A program made the position numbers and the translations under genes. The notes under the pieces were generated by a model that was not told where the DNA came from, searched no databases, and saw only the letters and a program-made list of their open reading frames with translations. A stretch of 64,000 bases of DNA from Bacteroidota bacterium (lineage in GTDB: Bacteria > Bacteroidota > Bacteroidia > Chitinophagales > Saprospiraceae): assembly GCA_963169455.1 (NCBI GenBank), contig CAUJDW010000040.1, positions 16,886 to 80,885 on the forward strand, written 5' to 3'. Below are positions 43,013 through 50,783 of this stretch, one piece after another (position 1 is the first letter of the stretch; each line of letters starts with the position of its first letter).

Positions 43013-43210
43013 ATGCCTAAGCCCAAGGACAAGCTCAGCGAGCGCATCACTTTCCGGCTCACTAAGCCTATTGCCACATCCCTTCGCCTGGTAACCCTCA
43101 AACTGGGTTACCCCTCCGTCTCTGCCTTTTTTCAGGAGAAGGCCCAAAACGCTATAGCGGAAGCCCTGGAAGCCGGGGTAATTACTAACCCTGAAACCAC
43201 CCAACAATGA
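43013..43210 (+). CDS. Small DNA-binding-type protein (ribbon-helix-helix-like)
   Basis: A 65-residue basic protein: KLSERITFRLTKPIATSLRL has the strand-then-helix pattern of ribbon-helix-helix or MobC-type proteins. No specific family is certain. It overlaps the next gene by 4 bp (ATGA), so the two are translationally coupled. Probably an element regulator or mobilisation accessory. The 277 bp upstream (42736-43012) contain only a terminator and short CACTCC/CACTTCC repeats. Confidence 0.6.
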   Translation: MPKPKDKLSERITFRLTKPIATSLRLVTLKLGYPSVSAFFQEKAQNAIAEALEAGVITNPETTQQ

Positions 43211-43497
43211 TGCCAACGGGAGCGATCACGGCAGCGGTGTATTACGTCGACGCCCGGCCATTGGAAGAACTGGTCGACGAGGTCCGACAGTTGCGGCAGG
43301 AGGTGGCGGAATTGAAAAAGGGTATCCCTGCGGAGCTGTCCGGCCTGGTTTCTCTCCACCAGGTGGCGGATTACCTGGGCGTAAAGTCGCATCAGACTGC
43401 CCGGGCCTGGTGCCATAAAAACAAGGTCAAACTGCGGAAGATTGGCGCCGCTACGCGGGTGCTGGGGGAGGATGTTTACCGGGTTCTGAAGAAATAG
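43207..43497 (+). CDS. Helix-turn-helix protein, excisionase-like
   Basis: A 96-residue protein with a leucine-rich coiled coil (LEELVDEVRQLRQEVAELKK) and then a MerR/Xis-type winged helix: LVSLHQVADYLGVKSHQTAR, KNKVKLRKIGAATRVLGEDV. Such proteins help excision or regulate element genes. It starts in the ATGA overlap with the previous gene. Cytosolic and DNA-binding by family. Confidence 0.75.
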   Translation: MMPTGAITAAVYYVDARPLEELVDEVRQLRQEVAELKKGIPAELSGLVSLHQVADYLGVKSHQTARAWCHKNKVKLRKIGAATRVLGEDVYRVLKK

Positions 43498-43579
43498 GGC
43501 CTTCGCTGTGCCTTCGATATGCCCATCCTTTTGCTTCCATTTTTTTACCCCTGCCTGCCTGGCAGGTTAAACCATTGTG

Positions 43580-43954
43580 ATGATACAAGAACTCATTTTC
43601 CCCGCCTTAAACCATTTCCAGGATTTCGAGAATCGGCTCATTGCCCGCCTCGATAGGGAGGAGGAGAGCCTGGAACGCTACAAGGCGTCCAAAAGCCCCA
43701 GCCCGCTGTATGTCAAACGGATGGAGTCCTTTATAACCCTCGTGGATAGCTATATGATCGCGGTGCGCAACCTGCTGAAGGCGGTTGGTACGGCGGAATC
43801 GATCCTCCGGGAATCGGATTCGGCGCTGCAGGCGGCGCACGGGCGGGTGGCGCTGCTGGAGGAGGAGAACCGCAAGCTGAAACTATTCCTGAAGTCCCTG
43901 GGCAAGGACCCGGAACTGGTGGGCTATATGCGGGTGCGCGACTTCTATCTCTAA
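43580..43954 (+). CDS. Coiled-coil protein of unknown function
   Basis: A 124-residue, almost wholly helical protein (FENRLIARLDREEESLERYK; LLEEENRKLKLFLKSLGKD). No family recognised. A GTG just before the ATG (43577) is an alternative start. It precedes the VapE-type gene by 18 bp and is probably in its operon; a primase-associated role is possible but not shown by sequence. Confidence 0.6.
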   Translation: MIQELIFPALNHFQDFENRLIARLDREEESLERYKASKSPSPLYVKRMESFITLVDSYMIAVRNLLKAVGTAESILRESDSALQAAHGRVALLEEENRKLKLFLKSLGKDPELVGYMRVRDFYL

Positions 43955-43972
43955 ACCCTAAATCCTCTGGCT

Positions 43973-45289
43973 ATGTACGATATTTTTGATGACCATAATG
44001 AAGATATGGAGGAACCCGCCGCTCAGGCGGAGGCTTCTCAGGATGCTGAGATAGAGGAGGGGAAGGGTAAGTCGCAGCAGGAGAAACAAAAGGCGGAAAC
44101 GAATAAGCTGAAGATGCTGGAGGAGGCGCTGGGCTTTTCCTACGAGTTCCGTTTCAATGTGATCCTGGGGCTGCCGGAGTTTCGGCGGGTGGAGGAGGAT
44201 GAGGAGGCCTGGCGCCGCATGGACGACTATACGCTGAACTCCATCGTCCGCGAGCTGAAACACGATGGCATTACCTGGGCGAGCCGGGCCAGGGTGGGGG
44301 AAACGATTGAGTCGGACTTCGCTACCCTGCAGAACCCGATCCAGGAGTACTTCAAGCGGCTGAGCCTGGCGGATAACCACGACTATATCGGCGAGCTGGT
44401 ACGCACGGTGACGCCGGTGGCGGGGGCGAAGATGTTCCGCACTTTCTTCGAGAAGTGGCTGGTGGCGGCCGTTGCGAATGTGTTTATCACGGACCGCTGC
44501 GCGAACCACACCATCTTTATCCTGACCGGCTCGCAGGGCGCCTTTAAGTCGACCTGGGTGCGGAACCTCTGCCCGAAGGCGCTTACGAAATACTACTACG
44601 AGGGCGACCTGGACCCGGAGAATAAGGATGACCTGTTTGCGACTACGGCTAACCTGATCTATAACCTGGACGACTACCTGGCCAACGTCACGAAGAAGAA
44701 GATCAACGCGCTCAAATCCTTTATCACCAAGAATGTGGTCAAGGCGCGCCGCCCGTATTCGCGCTACCCGGAGGACCTGCCGAAGATCTGCTCCTTCATC
44801 GGCTCCAGCAACGAGCAAACTTTCCTTTATGACTCGACCGGCTCCCGCCGGTTTTTGCCGTTTGAGGCCACTGCCATCGATATAAAGGCGGCTCAGAAGG
44901 TGGATATGGATAAGGTCTGGGCGCAGGCTTACCGGCAGTTCCGCAAGGGCTTCGTGTACTGGCTTACCAAGGAAGAGGAGCAACAGCTTCGGGAATACAA
45001 CCAGCAGTTTGAGGTGGTGAGCTTCGAGTACGAGCTCGTCGCCAAATACTTCCGCATGCCTAAGGAACGCGACAAGGCCGAGGCGCACCTGACCAACTCG
45101 GATATCATCACCTGGCTGGAAGATAAGACCCGCAAGCCCCTTGTCGCCAAACGGTTGGGGGATGCGCTCAAGGAACAGGGCTTCGAACGCTGGCAGCTGC
45201 GGGTAGGGGGATACGCCCGAAAGTGGGTGTACTCCGTGGATTTTGCAACGGATGCCGAGATCCAATCGGCTACGCAATATGGCTCTTAG
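43973..45289 (+). CDS. VapE-type (virulence-associated E) superfamily ATPase, primase/helicase-like
   Basis: A 438-residue protein. After an acidic, Gln-rich start, residues about 60-420 match the VapE family: LTGSQGAFKSTWVRNL is Walker A (about 183-192), NLIYNLDDYLANVTKKK contains Walker B, and SFIGSSNEQTFLYDSTGSRR is the sensor segment with its Arg. VapE proteins are SF3-like helicase/ATPases of phages, satellites and integrative elements, often the replication initiator. An array of iterons begins about 80 bp after the stop. The usual DNA-primase N-terminal domain is absent, so a separate primase may be needed. Confidence 0.9.
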   Translation: MYDIFDDHNEDMEEPAAQAEASQDAEIEEGKGKSQQEKQKAETNKLKMLEEALGFSYEFRFNVILGLPEFRRVEEDEEAWRRMDDYTLNSIVRELKHDGITWASRARVGETIESDFATLQNPIQEYFKRLSLADNHDYIGELVRTVTPVAGAKMFRTFFEKWLVAAVANVFITDRCANHTIFILTGSQGAFKSTWVRNLCPKALTKYYYEGDLDPENKDDLFATTANLIYNLDDYLANVTKKKINALKSFITKNVVKARRPYSRYPEDLPKICSFIGSSNEQTFLYDSTGSRRFLPFEATAIDIKAAQKVDMDKVWAQAYRQFRKGFVYWLTKEEEQQLREYNQQFEVVSFEYELVAKYFRMPKERDKAEAHLTNSDIITWLEDKTRKPLVAKRLGDALKEQGFERWQLRVGGYARKWVYSVDFATDAEIQSATQYGS

Positions 45290-45728
45290 GGAAACCCCTC
45301 GGGTTTTCCATGTCACGTTTTGCCGGATAGTGCTTAAAGATTCCACTCTTTAGAGTGATTTCAGGAAAGTATCTGGTGACAGTGGTGACAAAGGGCAAAA
45401 GTTCATTGACATTCAAGGCTTTAGGTGTCACCAGATCGGTTAAGGGTATCTGGTGACAATCTGGTGACAGTGGTGACAGACATTAAGGCTTTAACTTATT
45501 TGTCACCAGATGTTTGGGTTTGTCACCAGATATTCGGGTTTTTCAAAAAGCTGTGCAAGTAGCTGTTATTCAGTGTTATACAAAATTTTGTCACCAGATG
45601 TCACCAGATGTTTTTTTGCGTAAGTTGTTGATTGTCAGCCTTGTCACCAGATCTACCCGAAAAACTCCAAAACTTTTCAAAACTTTTTTTCACCGGCGTC
45701 AGATTCTGATGTCACAAATCCATCAACC
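45290..45728. other. Intergenic replication-origin candidate
   Basis: Apart from the iteron array this 439-bp stretch shows a repeated ATT(C)AAGGCTTTA direct repeat (45411 and 45482) and A/T-rich runs after 45540. No reading frame is supported; the small frame at 45514-45732 is composed of iterons. Confidence 0.6.
45371..45651. repeat. Iteron array: nine copies of TGTCACCAGA
   Basis: Perfect 10-bp copies at 45372, 45449 and 45460 (as TCTGGTGACA) and at 45426, 45501, 45521, 45589, 45599 and 45642 (as TGTCACCAGA). Two partial copies GTGGTGACA lie at 45382 and 45470. Spacing is irregular, orientation mixed, and two copies abut. The layout next to a VapE-type ATPase gene is that of an origin to which a replication initiator binds. 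Confidence 0.85.
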
Positions 45729-45971
45729 ATGATCCACACGCATAAGGAAGTCACGGCCGAGCTGCGCCGGGAGGTGCAGCTGCGCAAAAAAGTCTACGCC
45801 CAGCAACGGGCCAACAAGCCGCAGGAAGCCGGCCGGTTCAACCGGCAGGAGGAACGCATGCAACTAGCCCTCGAGGTCTTCGAGGTGATGACGGAGAAGG
45901 AGTTCTATGCTTTTGTGCTGCGGATTCAGCGGAAGGAGCAGGAGAAGGCGGCTCAGGAGGAGCTATTCTGA
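45729..45971 (+). CDS. Small basic/helical protein of unknown function
   Basis: An 80-residue protein (MIHTHKEVTAELRREVQLRK, MQLALEVFEVMTEKEFYAFV), highly charged and helical. No family recognised. It begins right after the iteron array and could be first in an element operon. Good codon use but short. Confidence 0.5.
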   Translation: MIHTHKEVTAELRREVQLRKKVYAQQRANKPQEAGRFNRQEERMQLALEVFEVMTEKEFYAFVLRIQRKEQEKAAQEELF

Positions 45972-46023
45972 TGGCTATATGAATGGTTGGCCAGGAGATT
46001 GCAATCATGCCCCGGATTTTTTT

Positions 46024-46111
46024 AACGCAAAGAACACGAAGAAGGCGCGAAGGACGCAAAGAAAAATCAAGCCTTTGCGTCACTTTGCGCCTTCTTGGCG
46101 CCCTTTGCGTT
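46024..46111. repeat. Imperfect 38-bp inverted repeat of the CGCAAAG family
   Basis: Left arm 46024-46061 and right arm 46073-46111 pair with several mismatches; both are made of ACGCAAAG and GGCGC units. This kind of intergenic repeat is dispersed in many bacterial genomes. A related but different copy lies between susC and susD. Confidence 0.75.
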
Positions 46112-46243
46112 TCAAAAAAGCAGGGGAAAAAGCACAAAAAATTGCCCCCCGATCCTCCAGGTAGCCACCTCCCAAGCCAGCCATTTAACCATTCAACCAC
46201 AATTCCTTAACCGGCTAACTGGCCGCAAAACTTACTGATACTT

Positions 46244-46615
46244 ATGGCATACATCCGAAAGCACCCGGTTTACCGGTACCACGTCAACGACAACGCTATC
46301 TATTTCGTCAAGGCCTTCCCAGATGGGATGACGCTGGAGATAGCCACCAACAACTGCCTTGATTCCCTTTTCCAGATGAAAGGCAAACAACTGGCCGTGC
46401 CCTGCCCGGTTTCACGGGTGGAACTGGGCGCCCACCTGCAGCCACTGATGGACCCCGACAACATCGCCAGAAACTGGCGGGTGCTGAAGAAGGATAGCTT
46501 CGACTGCATCCACCGGGCTGCCCGGGCGCTGTTCCAGGAACTCACCGTCAGCGGCAGGCCGCAGGAGCCTTTTTTAACCATTTCCAATGAACTCAGAAAA
46601 ATCTTTCAACCATGA
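46244..46615 (+). CDS. Element protein of unknown function
   Basis: A 123-residue protein (AYIRKHPVYRYHVNDNAIYF, LFQMKGKQLAVPCPVSRVE, FLTISNELRKIFQP). No family recognised and no signal peptide or membrane helix. It overlaps the next gene by 4 bp and stands in a run of small same-strand genes typical of integrative elements. Confidence 0.6.
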   Translation: MAYIRKHPVYRYHVNDNAIYFVKAFPDGMTLEIATNNCLDSLFQMKGKQLAVPCPVSRVELGAHLQPLMDPDNIARNWRVLKKDSFDCIHRAARALFQELTVSGRPQEPFLTISNELRKIFQP

Positions 46616-47109
46616 TGAAAACACGATCCTTCACCGAGATCAGCTTCTCGGTCCGCATGTGCCTCCGAATGATCTTTTCTACCCACTGGCAGCTCAGCGG
46701 CAGAAAGGAGCCGCGGGAACAGGTGCAGAATACCATCGACCGCATTATGGCGGAGTTTGCCTGCGCCCTGGTGGAGCTGGGCTGCGAAAGCTACGTGGTA
46801 CAGACCAACCTGCAGGTGCTGCGGGTGGCGCGGGAGATCACCCAGATCTTCAACCAGTATTACCCGGAGGTGGAGCTCACCAACAACCGCATGGCGAACA
46901 GCAAGCTGCCTTTTAACGAGCAGCAGGCCTGTATGGAAGTGACGCTGGCTTCGGTGGCGGATAAGGTGGCTTACAAGGTGTTCCGCCTGCTTAAGGATTT
47001 CTACGAGCTGGGCATCATCCCCGGCCGGAAGGAGCGGGCGCAGTGGAGCAACCAGATACCGCCCGACGGCGAGGATGCCGGCCCGAGGCCATTATTCAAC
47101 CCCAACTGA
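46612..47109 (+). CDS. Element protein of unknown function
   Basis: A 165-residue protein with mainly helical content (RIMAEFACALVELGCESYVV, ITQIFNQYYPEVELTNNRMA, LASVADKVAYKVFRLLKDF). No family recognised. Its start overlaps the previous stop (ATGATGA), so the two are coupled; the next gene begins 6 bp after its stop. Confidence 0.6.
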   Translation: MMKTRSFTEISFSVRMCLRMIFSTHWQLSGRKEPREQVQNTIDRIMAEFACALVELGCESYVVQTNLQVLRVAREITQIFNQYYPEVELTNNRMANSKLPFNEQQACMEVTLASVADKVAYKVFRLLKDFYELGIIPGRKERAQWSNQIPPDGEDAGPRPLFNPN

Positions 47110-47115
47110 TGCGCT

Positions 47116-47325
47116 ATGAGAGTCTTCATTTTTCAATACCTCGAAACCAACCTCTGCGAGGTGGTGATCGAGGAAACCGAAGCCGAGGCCTGGGAGCGGG
47201 TGGACCGCCACCTGTACCGCCTCCTGGCTTCGGCTGACCCGAAGGGCTTCAAGGTGAATTTCACCATCGGCCCCCGTACGATCCAGGAACCATTTTTCAT
47301 CAACCAAAACCTATTAAAGCAATGA
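47116..47325 (+). CDS. Small element protein of unknown function
   Basis: A 69-residue protein (MRVFIFQYLETNLCEVVIEE, KVNFTIGPRTIQEPFF) that looks like a small alpha/beta domain. It overlaps the next gene by 4 bp (ATGA). No family recognised. Confidence 0.55.
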   Translation: MRVFIFQYLETNLCEVVIEETEAEAWERVDRHLYRLLASADPKGFKVNFTIGPRTIQEPFFINQNLLKQ

Positions 47326-47891
47326 AACTAAAATCTTTTAAGGTCAGAACCCGTGGCTTTTCGCCGGCGGAGAACATCGTCGCGCTCCAGGCGGAGTTGA
47401 ACAAACCCGAGACGCGCGAGCGCGCCAAACTGGAAACGGCGTTCTGGCAGGCTGTCCGCGATTTGGAGCCGCTGATCTTCGGCGACTGGGAGCACCCCGG
47501 CCGCAAGGTGGACAGCGACCGCGCCATCAGCGCCGCAGGCATTCCGGAGTTTATCGCCGGCCTCTCGCGTGATGTGCGCATGTTCGTGGAGACGGTAAGA
47601 AGCCTGCCCCTGGAGATCGCCCCAAAGGAAGGGGGCGGCCTTGCCTGGGGCTTCTCGGGCCTGGCTTCTCTGACGGAGGGGCAGGTCGCCAAAACGGCCA
47701 GCCAGTTCCTGCCGGCGGCTACTGTGGAGCGGCCGGCGGCTCAAACGGCAGCGACTGTGCCTCCGCCTTCCAGCCAACCGGCTGTACAGGCTGTTCCTGC
47801 AACGGAACCTGTGACTCCGGAAGGAGAATCTGGTCTGCCGGATGCCGAGCAGCCCCAACCCATCGAATTCCTTTCTGAGGAGGAAGAATAG
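47322..47891 (+). CDS. Element protein of unknown function with Pro/Ala-rich acidic tail
   Basis: A 189-residue protein. The first 120 residues look globular and helical (LKSFKVRTRGFSPAENIVAL, WQAVRDLEPLIFGDWEHPGR); the rest is Ala/Pro/Val/Glu-rich and ends in EEEE, probably disordered. No family recognised. Last gene before a terminator. Confidence 0.6.
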   Translation: MKLKSFKVRTRGFSPAENIVALQAELNKPETRERAKLETAFWQAVRDLEPLIFGDWEHPGRKVDSDRAISAAGIPEFIAGLSRDVRMFVETVRSLPLEIAPKEGGGLAWGFSGLASLTEGQVAKTASQFLPAATVERPAAQTAATVPPPSSQPAVQAVPATEPVTPEGESGLPDAEQPQPIEFLSEEEE

Positions 47892-47923
47892 AGTTTTCCT
47901 ATCATCACGATTTGTTAACCGAG

Positions 47924-47954
47924 GCCCCGGCGCTGCTTGCAGCTCGGGGCTTTT
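47924..47954 (+). terminator. Rho-independent terminator
   Basis: GCCCCG (47924-47929) pairs with CGGGGC (47945-47950), with an inner stem GCTGC-TT-GCAGC, followed by TTTTC. It ends the run of four small element genes. Confidence 0.85.
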
Positions 47955-47972
47955 CTTTAATCCACTGCAACC

Positions 47973-48428
47973 ATGAATTTCAAAGATGTGACCAAGCAAA
48001 TCAAGCGGCTTTCCGCTAAGGGGAGGCCTGGCTCTTTTATCGATATCCCCACTGTCGCCATTCCCAGGAACGAGCCCCGTCTGAATAAGGCAACGGGTCA
48101 GTTTGAAACCGTGGAGCTCCGGCTGGTGAAGCTTTCCCGGAAGGGAGAAAAGCTGCTCTATACCTGGTACTGGTATAACCCATACGGCTGTAAAAGCTCA
48201 GATATCCCCATTCCGCCGGTTATCGCCGATGCGCTATTCGGGGTAGGAGAGAAGGCGCCCAGGTGGTTTGTGATTTGGGAGCAGGAGCACCAGGCCATCC
48301 GCTGGCTGGTGGAACGGGATGCGCCCTGCAGCGGGGAGGGGCTGACGGCGGAGGTGGTTCGCAGCTTGTTTTGGCACTACGCTGCCGGCGGAGAGATGGA
48401 AGAGCCTGCTGGGGAGATTGCCAAATGA
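47973..48428 (+). CDS. Element protein of unknown function
   Basis: A 151-residue protein, mixed alpha/beta (FKDVTKQIKRLSAKGRPGSF, LLYTWYWYNPYGCKSSDIPI, VGEKAPRWFVIWEQEHQAIR). Trp/Tyr-rich centre. No family recognised. It starts 19 bp after the terminator. Confidence 0.55.
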   Translation: MNFKDVTKQIKRLSAKGRPGSFIDIPTVAIPRNEPRLNKATGQFETVELRLVKLSRKGEKLLYTWYWYNPYGCKSSDIPIPPVIADALFGVGEKAPRWFVIWEQEHQAIRWLVERDAPCSGEGLTAEVVRSLFWHYAAGGEMEEPAGEIAK

Positions 48429-48622
48429 TCCTGTCTTATATTTTTTAACCTCTTAAATTGCCTGAACTATGACTATTCAAGGCAACTGCGGGGCTTAGCA
48501 CTTCATTCCGGATGAGGAGATCCAGGAATGTGTTGATGAAGGCGCCCTTGAGCTGGGCTGGCCGTTTTTGCCCACCTTTCCTGCTTCCTATTTCAAACTT
48601 CAGCTCCAAGCCTTTCTTTTCT

Positions 48623-48630
48623 TACTTTTG
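48623..48630 (+). promoter_or_regulatory. Candidate -7 promoter box (TACTTTTG)
   Basis: A TAnnTTTG match 43 bp before the small frame at 48674, in an otherwise A/T- and C-rich leader. Confidence 0.35.
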
Positions 48631-48673
48631 TACACAACAAAATTGATCAACTCCATCAAACAACCCACCACCC

Positions 48674-48826
48674 ATGCCCTTCAACAACCACCAATTCCTC
48701 CCCATCACCCAGGAAGATGAAGAAAACGGCCCCCATCAACTCGTCGGCCTCACTGTTGCCGGCCTCAAAATGATCTACAACGCTTTGCTGATGGAAGTCT
48801 TCAGCGACGGGGAAATGGCACGGTAA
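48674..48826 (+). CDS. Possible 50-residue protein
   Basis: MPFNNHQFLPITQEDEENGP then HQLVGLTVAGLKMIYNALLM, ending GEMAR. It has a plausible start, an upstream -7 box and a hydrophobic helix near its end. No family recognised. The sequence after its stop could encode another very short peptide (VVDLPHLKAILFPEEDQ). It may be real or part of a decayed gene. Confidence 0.35.
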   Translation: MPFNNHQFLPITQEDEENGPHQLVGLTVAGLKMIYNALLMEVFSDGEMAR

Positions 48827-48985
48827 TGGTAATGGTGGTTGACCTACCGCACTTAAAAGCCATCCTTTTTCCAGAGGAGGACCAATAAAGCCAGAGAAGG
48901 TCCTGGCGCTGCTGCAACCTTTTCCAGCCGCCTCCGGTTATTTCATTGACGGAATTATTACCTTCAATTCTGCAAGATTTGAAAA

Positions 48986-50020
48986 ATGCCCAACAAAATC
49001 AGCAATAATCAGGACCTCCTTTTTACGGACATCCGCCGCATGATCGAAGATGCCCGTGCAGCGGTGAGCCAGGCCGTCAATGTTGGGCTGACGCTTATGT
49101 ACTGGAATATCGGTAAACGCATCAACGAGGAAGTGCTGAAACAGGAACGGGCGGAATACGGCAAAGCGATTGTCGCAGCCCTGTCGCGACAATTGACCGA
49201 GGAGTTTGGGAGTGGTTATGGTGAGAAAAGCCTGCGCCGGATGATCCAGTTTCACGAACGCTTTCCCGATGGTGAGATTGTCGCGACGCTGTCGCGACAA
49301 TTAAGCTGGTCCCATTTTGTGGAGATCATTCCTTTAAAGACGGATTTGGAACGCGAGTTCTATTCGCAAATGTGCCGCATTGAAAAGTGGAGCGTGCGCA
49401 CTCTGCGCAAAAAGATACAGTCAATGCTCTTCGAACGCACCGCTATCTCACAGAAATCGGAGGAACTGGCCAGGCAGGAACTGCAAACGCTGCGGGAAGA
49501 AGGCCAGCTCAGCCCTGACCTGGTTTTCCAAAATCCATACGTGCTCGATTTTTTAGGCCTGAAAGACACCTTCCTCGAAAAGGACCTGGAACAGGCTATC
49601 TTGGACAAACTGGAGCATTTTCTGCTGGAACTGGGCCGGGGCTTTGCCTTTCTGGAACGGCAGAAACGCATGATTATCGATGGGCAGGATTACAAGCTGG
49701 ACCTGCTGTTCTATCACCGCAAGCTGAAACGCCTCATTGCCATCGACCTGAAGATCGGCAAGTTCAAAGCGGAATACAAGGGCCAGATGGAACTCTACCT
49801 CCGCTGGCTGGAAAAACACGAAACGGAAGCTGAAGAGGAACAACCCATCGGACTGATCCTCTGCGCCGAGGGCAATTCCGAGCAGATTGAATTGCTCCAA
49901 CTGGACGAAACCAACATCAAAGTAGGGCAGTACATCACTCAGTACCTGCCGAAAGACCTGCTGAAAGAAAAACTGCACCAGTTTGTAGCCGCTTCGCGCC
50001 GGCAACTGGATAATAAATAA
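48986..50020 (+). CDS. DUF1016 (YhcG-like) PDDEXK nuclease-domain protein
   Basis: A 344-residue protein. The N-terminal DUF1016 helical domain (TLMYWNIGKRINEEVL, GYGEKSLRRMIQFHERFPDG, SWSHFVEIIPL) is followed by a PDDEXK nuclease domain (about 170-330) with DLVFQNPYVLDFLGL, DGQDYKLDLLFYHRKLKRLI and AIDLKIGKFKAEYKGQMELY (Asp and the E/D-x-K pair). Members are found in defence islands and near restriction systems. It stands alone between element genes and the big defence operon. A TGTCGCGACA palindrome occurs twice in the gene. Confidence 0.9.
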   Translation: MPNKISNNQDLLFTDIRRMIEDARAAVSQAVNVGLTLMYWNIGKRINEEVLKQERAEYGKAIVAALSRQLTEEFGSGYGEKSLRRMIQFHERFPDGEIVATLSRQLSWSHFVEIIPLKTDLEREFYSQMCRIEKWSVRTLRKKIQSMLFERTAISQKSEELARQELQTLREEGQLSPDLVFQNPYVLDFLGLKDTFLEKDLEQAILDKLEHFLLELGRGFAFLERQKRMIIDGQDYKLDLLFYHRKLKRLIAIDLKIGKFKAEYKGQMELYLRWLEKHETEAEEEQPIGLILCAEGNSEQIELLQLDETNIKVGQYITQYLPKDLLKEKLHQFVAASRRQLDNK

Positions 50021-50070
50021 CCGTAGGGCAAAATGAATGCTTAACCTCAGCCCGCCTCACCCCCCATCTT

Positions 50071-50283
50071 TTACCTTCGCTCTGGCGCTTTCTCCACCTC
50101 CATCTCGGAGTCACTCCACTGCAACTGCTCCCTGTAGTGCTCCGGAACAGGGTGCTCCTTGCGAAACTCCCGCAGCAGGCTGTCGATTTGCTCATAAGTG
50201 AGGCCCTGGGGCTCGGGCTGCTGGGGGGAGCGGGGGCAGGCGGTGAGGGTGAGGAGGAGGGTGGCGAGGAGGAAGGGCCTCAT
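50071..50283 (-). CDS. Small lipoprotein of unknown function
   Basis: A 70-residue protein: MRPFLLATLLLTLTAC is a lipoprotein signal with a lipobox at Cys16, followed by a Pro/Gln-rich linker and a helical segment (TYEQIDSLLREFRKEHPVPE). No family recognised. Its only neighbours on this strand are far away; a perfect palindrome lies 90 bp upstream. Confidence 0.55.
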   Translation of the reverse strand: MRPFLLATLLLTLTACPRSPQQPEPQGLTYEQIDSLLREFRKEHPVPEHYREQLQWSDSEMEVEKAPERR

Positions 50284-50783
50284 TTGCTGGTGGTTTTTGC
50301 TGGTTGCGGGATAAGCCTCGATGGGCGGGGTGAAAATAGGGAAATTTGGGGGAGGGTGGGGGATTTTTGCTTGTTGCTGGCGCCAGCAAAAATAGTCCAG
50401 ACATTGCCATCATTGCCCGGGAAGGCAATCGGCAGGCTTTGGCAGATGGATCCAGAATACAGGATTCAGATTACAAGGAGGAAAGAGGGGCTACAGGATG
50501 TGAGGTAGGAGGTGGGCTTCCCTCCCTCCCGATCCGATTTCGGAAAATTAGCTGCCTGCACCCCCTAAAATGATTTCGTAGCTCCGAAACATTCCCCCTT
50601 CTACTACGTAAAAATATTACCAAATTTCCTATTATTGCTTTTTGGCAATTACATGCTCAGCGCGTCTCAAACAGATAAACACAGTTAACGGCATAGAAGA
50701 AGAGGGCATCAAAACCATAAGGCAGGTTCAAAGCAATATGCCTTCTGATTCCCAACCAACAAACAGCAGGAAAAAGGAACCCC
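50284..50783. other. 500-bp non-coding stretch ahead of the defence operon
   Basis: It holds the palindrome at 50374-50389 and an A/T-rich zone from about 50575 to 50650 with an inverted TTTCG/CGAAA pair near 50575, where the operon promoter would be expected. I see no clean TAnnTTTG box and no gene. A short frame from 50642 that runs into the operon's first gene starts with TTG and is not supported. Confidence 0.5.
50374..50389. promoter_or_regulatory. Perfect 16-bp palindrome (operator or terminator)
   Basis: TTGCTGGCGCCAGCAA, flanked by TTTTTGC on the left and AAAAT on the right. It is upstream of the minus-strand lipoprotein gene and 394 bp before the DUF499 gene. Symmetry suits a dimeric repressor; the flanking T and A runs also allow a bidirectional terminator. 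Confidence 0.45.

Larger units (their letters stand above)
48429..48985. other. 557-bp stretch with an interrupted and a very small reading frame
   Basis: At 48469 a frame starts MTIQGNCGA, meets TAG at 48496, and continues as HFIPDEEIQECVDEGALELG before turning into low-quality sequence; it may be a decayed element gene. A second small frame lies at 48674. The remainder holds nothing I can support. Confidence 0.5.

Noticed and set aside
45371..45651. CRISPR array
   Set aside because: The repeat unit is only 10 bp, in both orientations and with irregular spacing, and there are no cas genes; it fits iterons.
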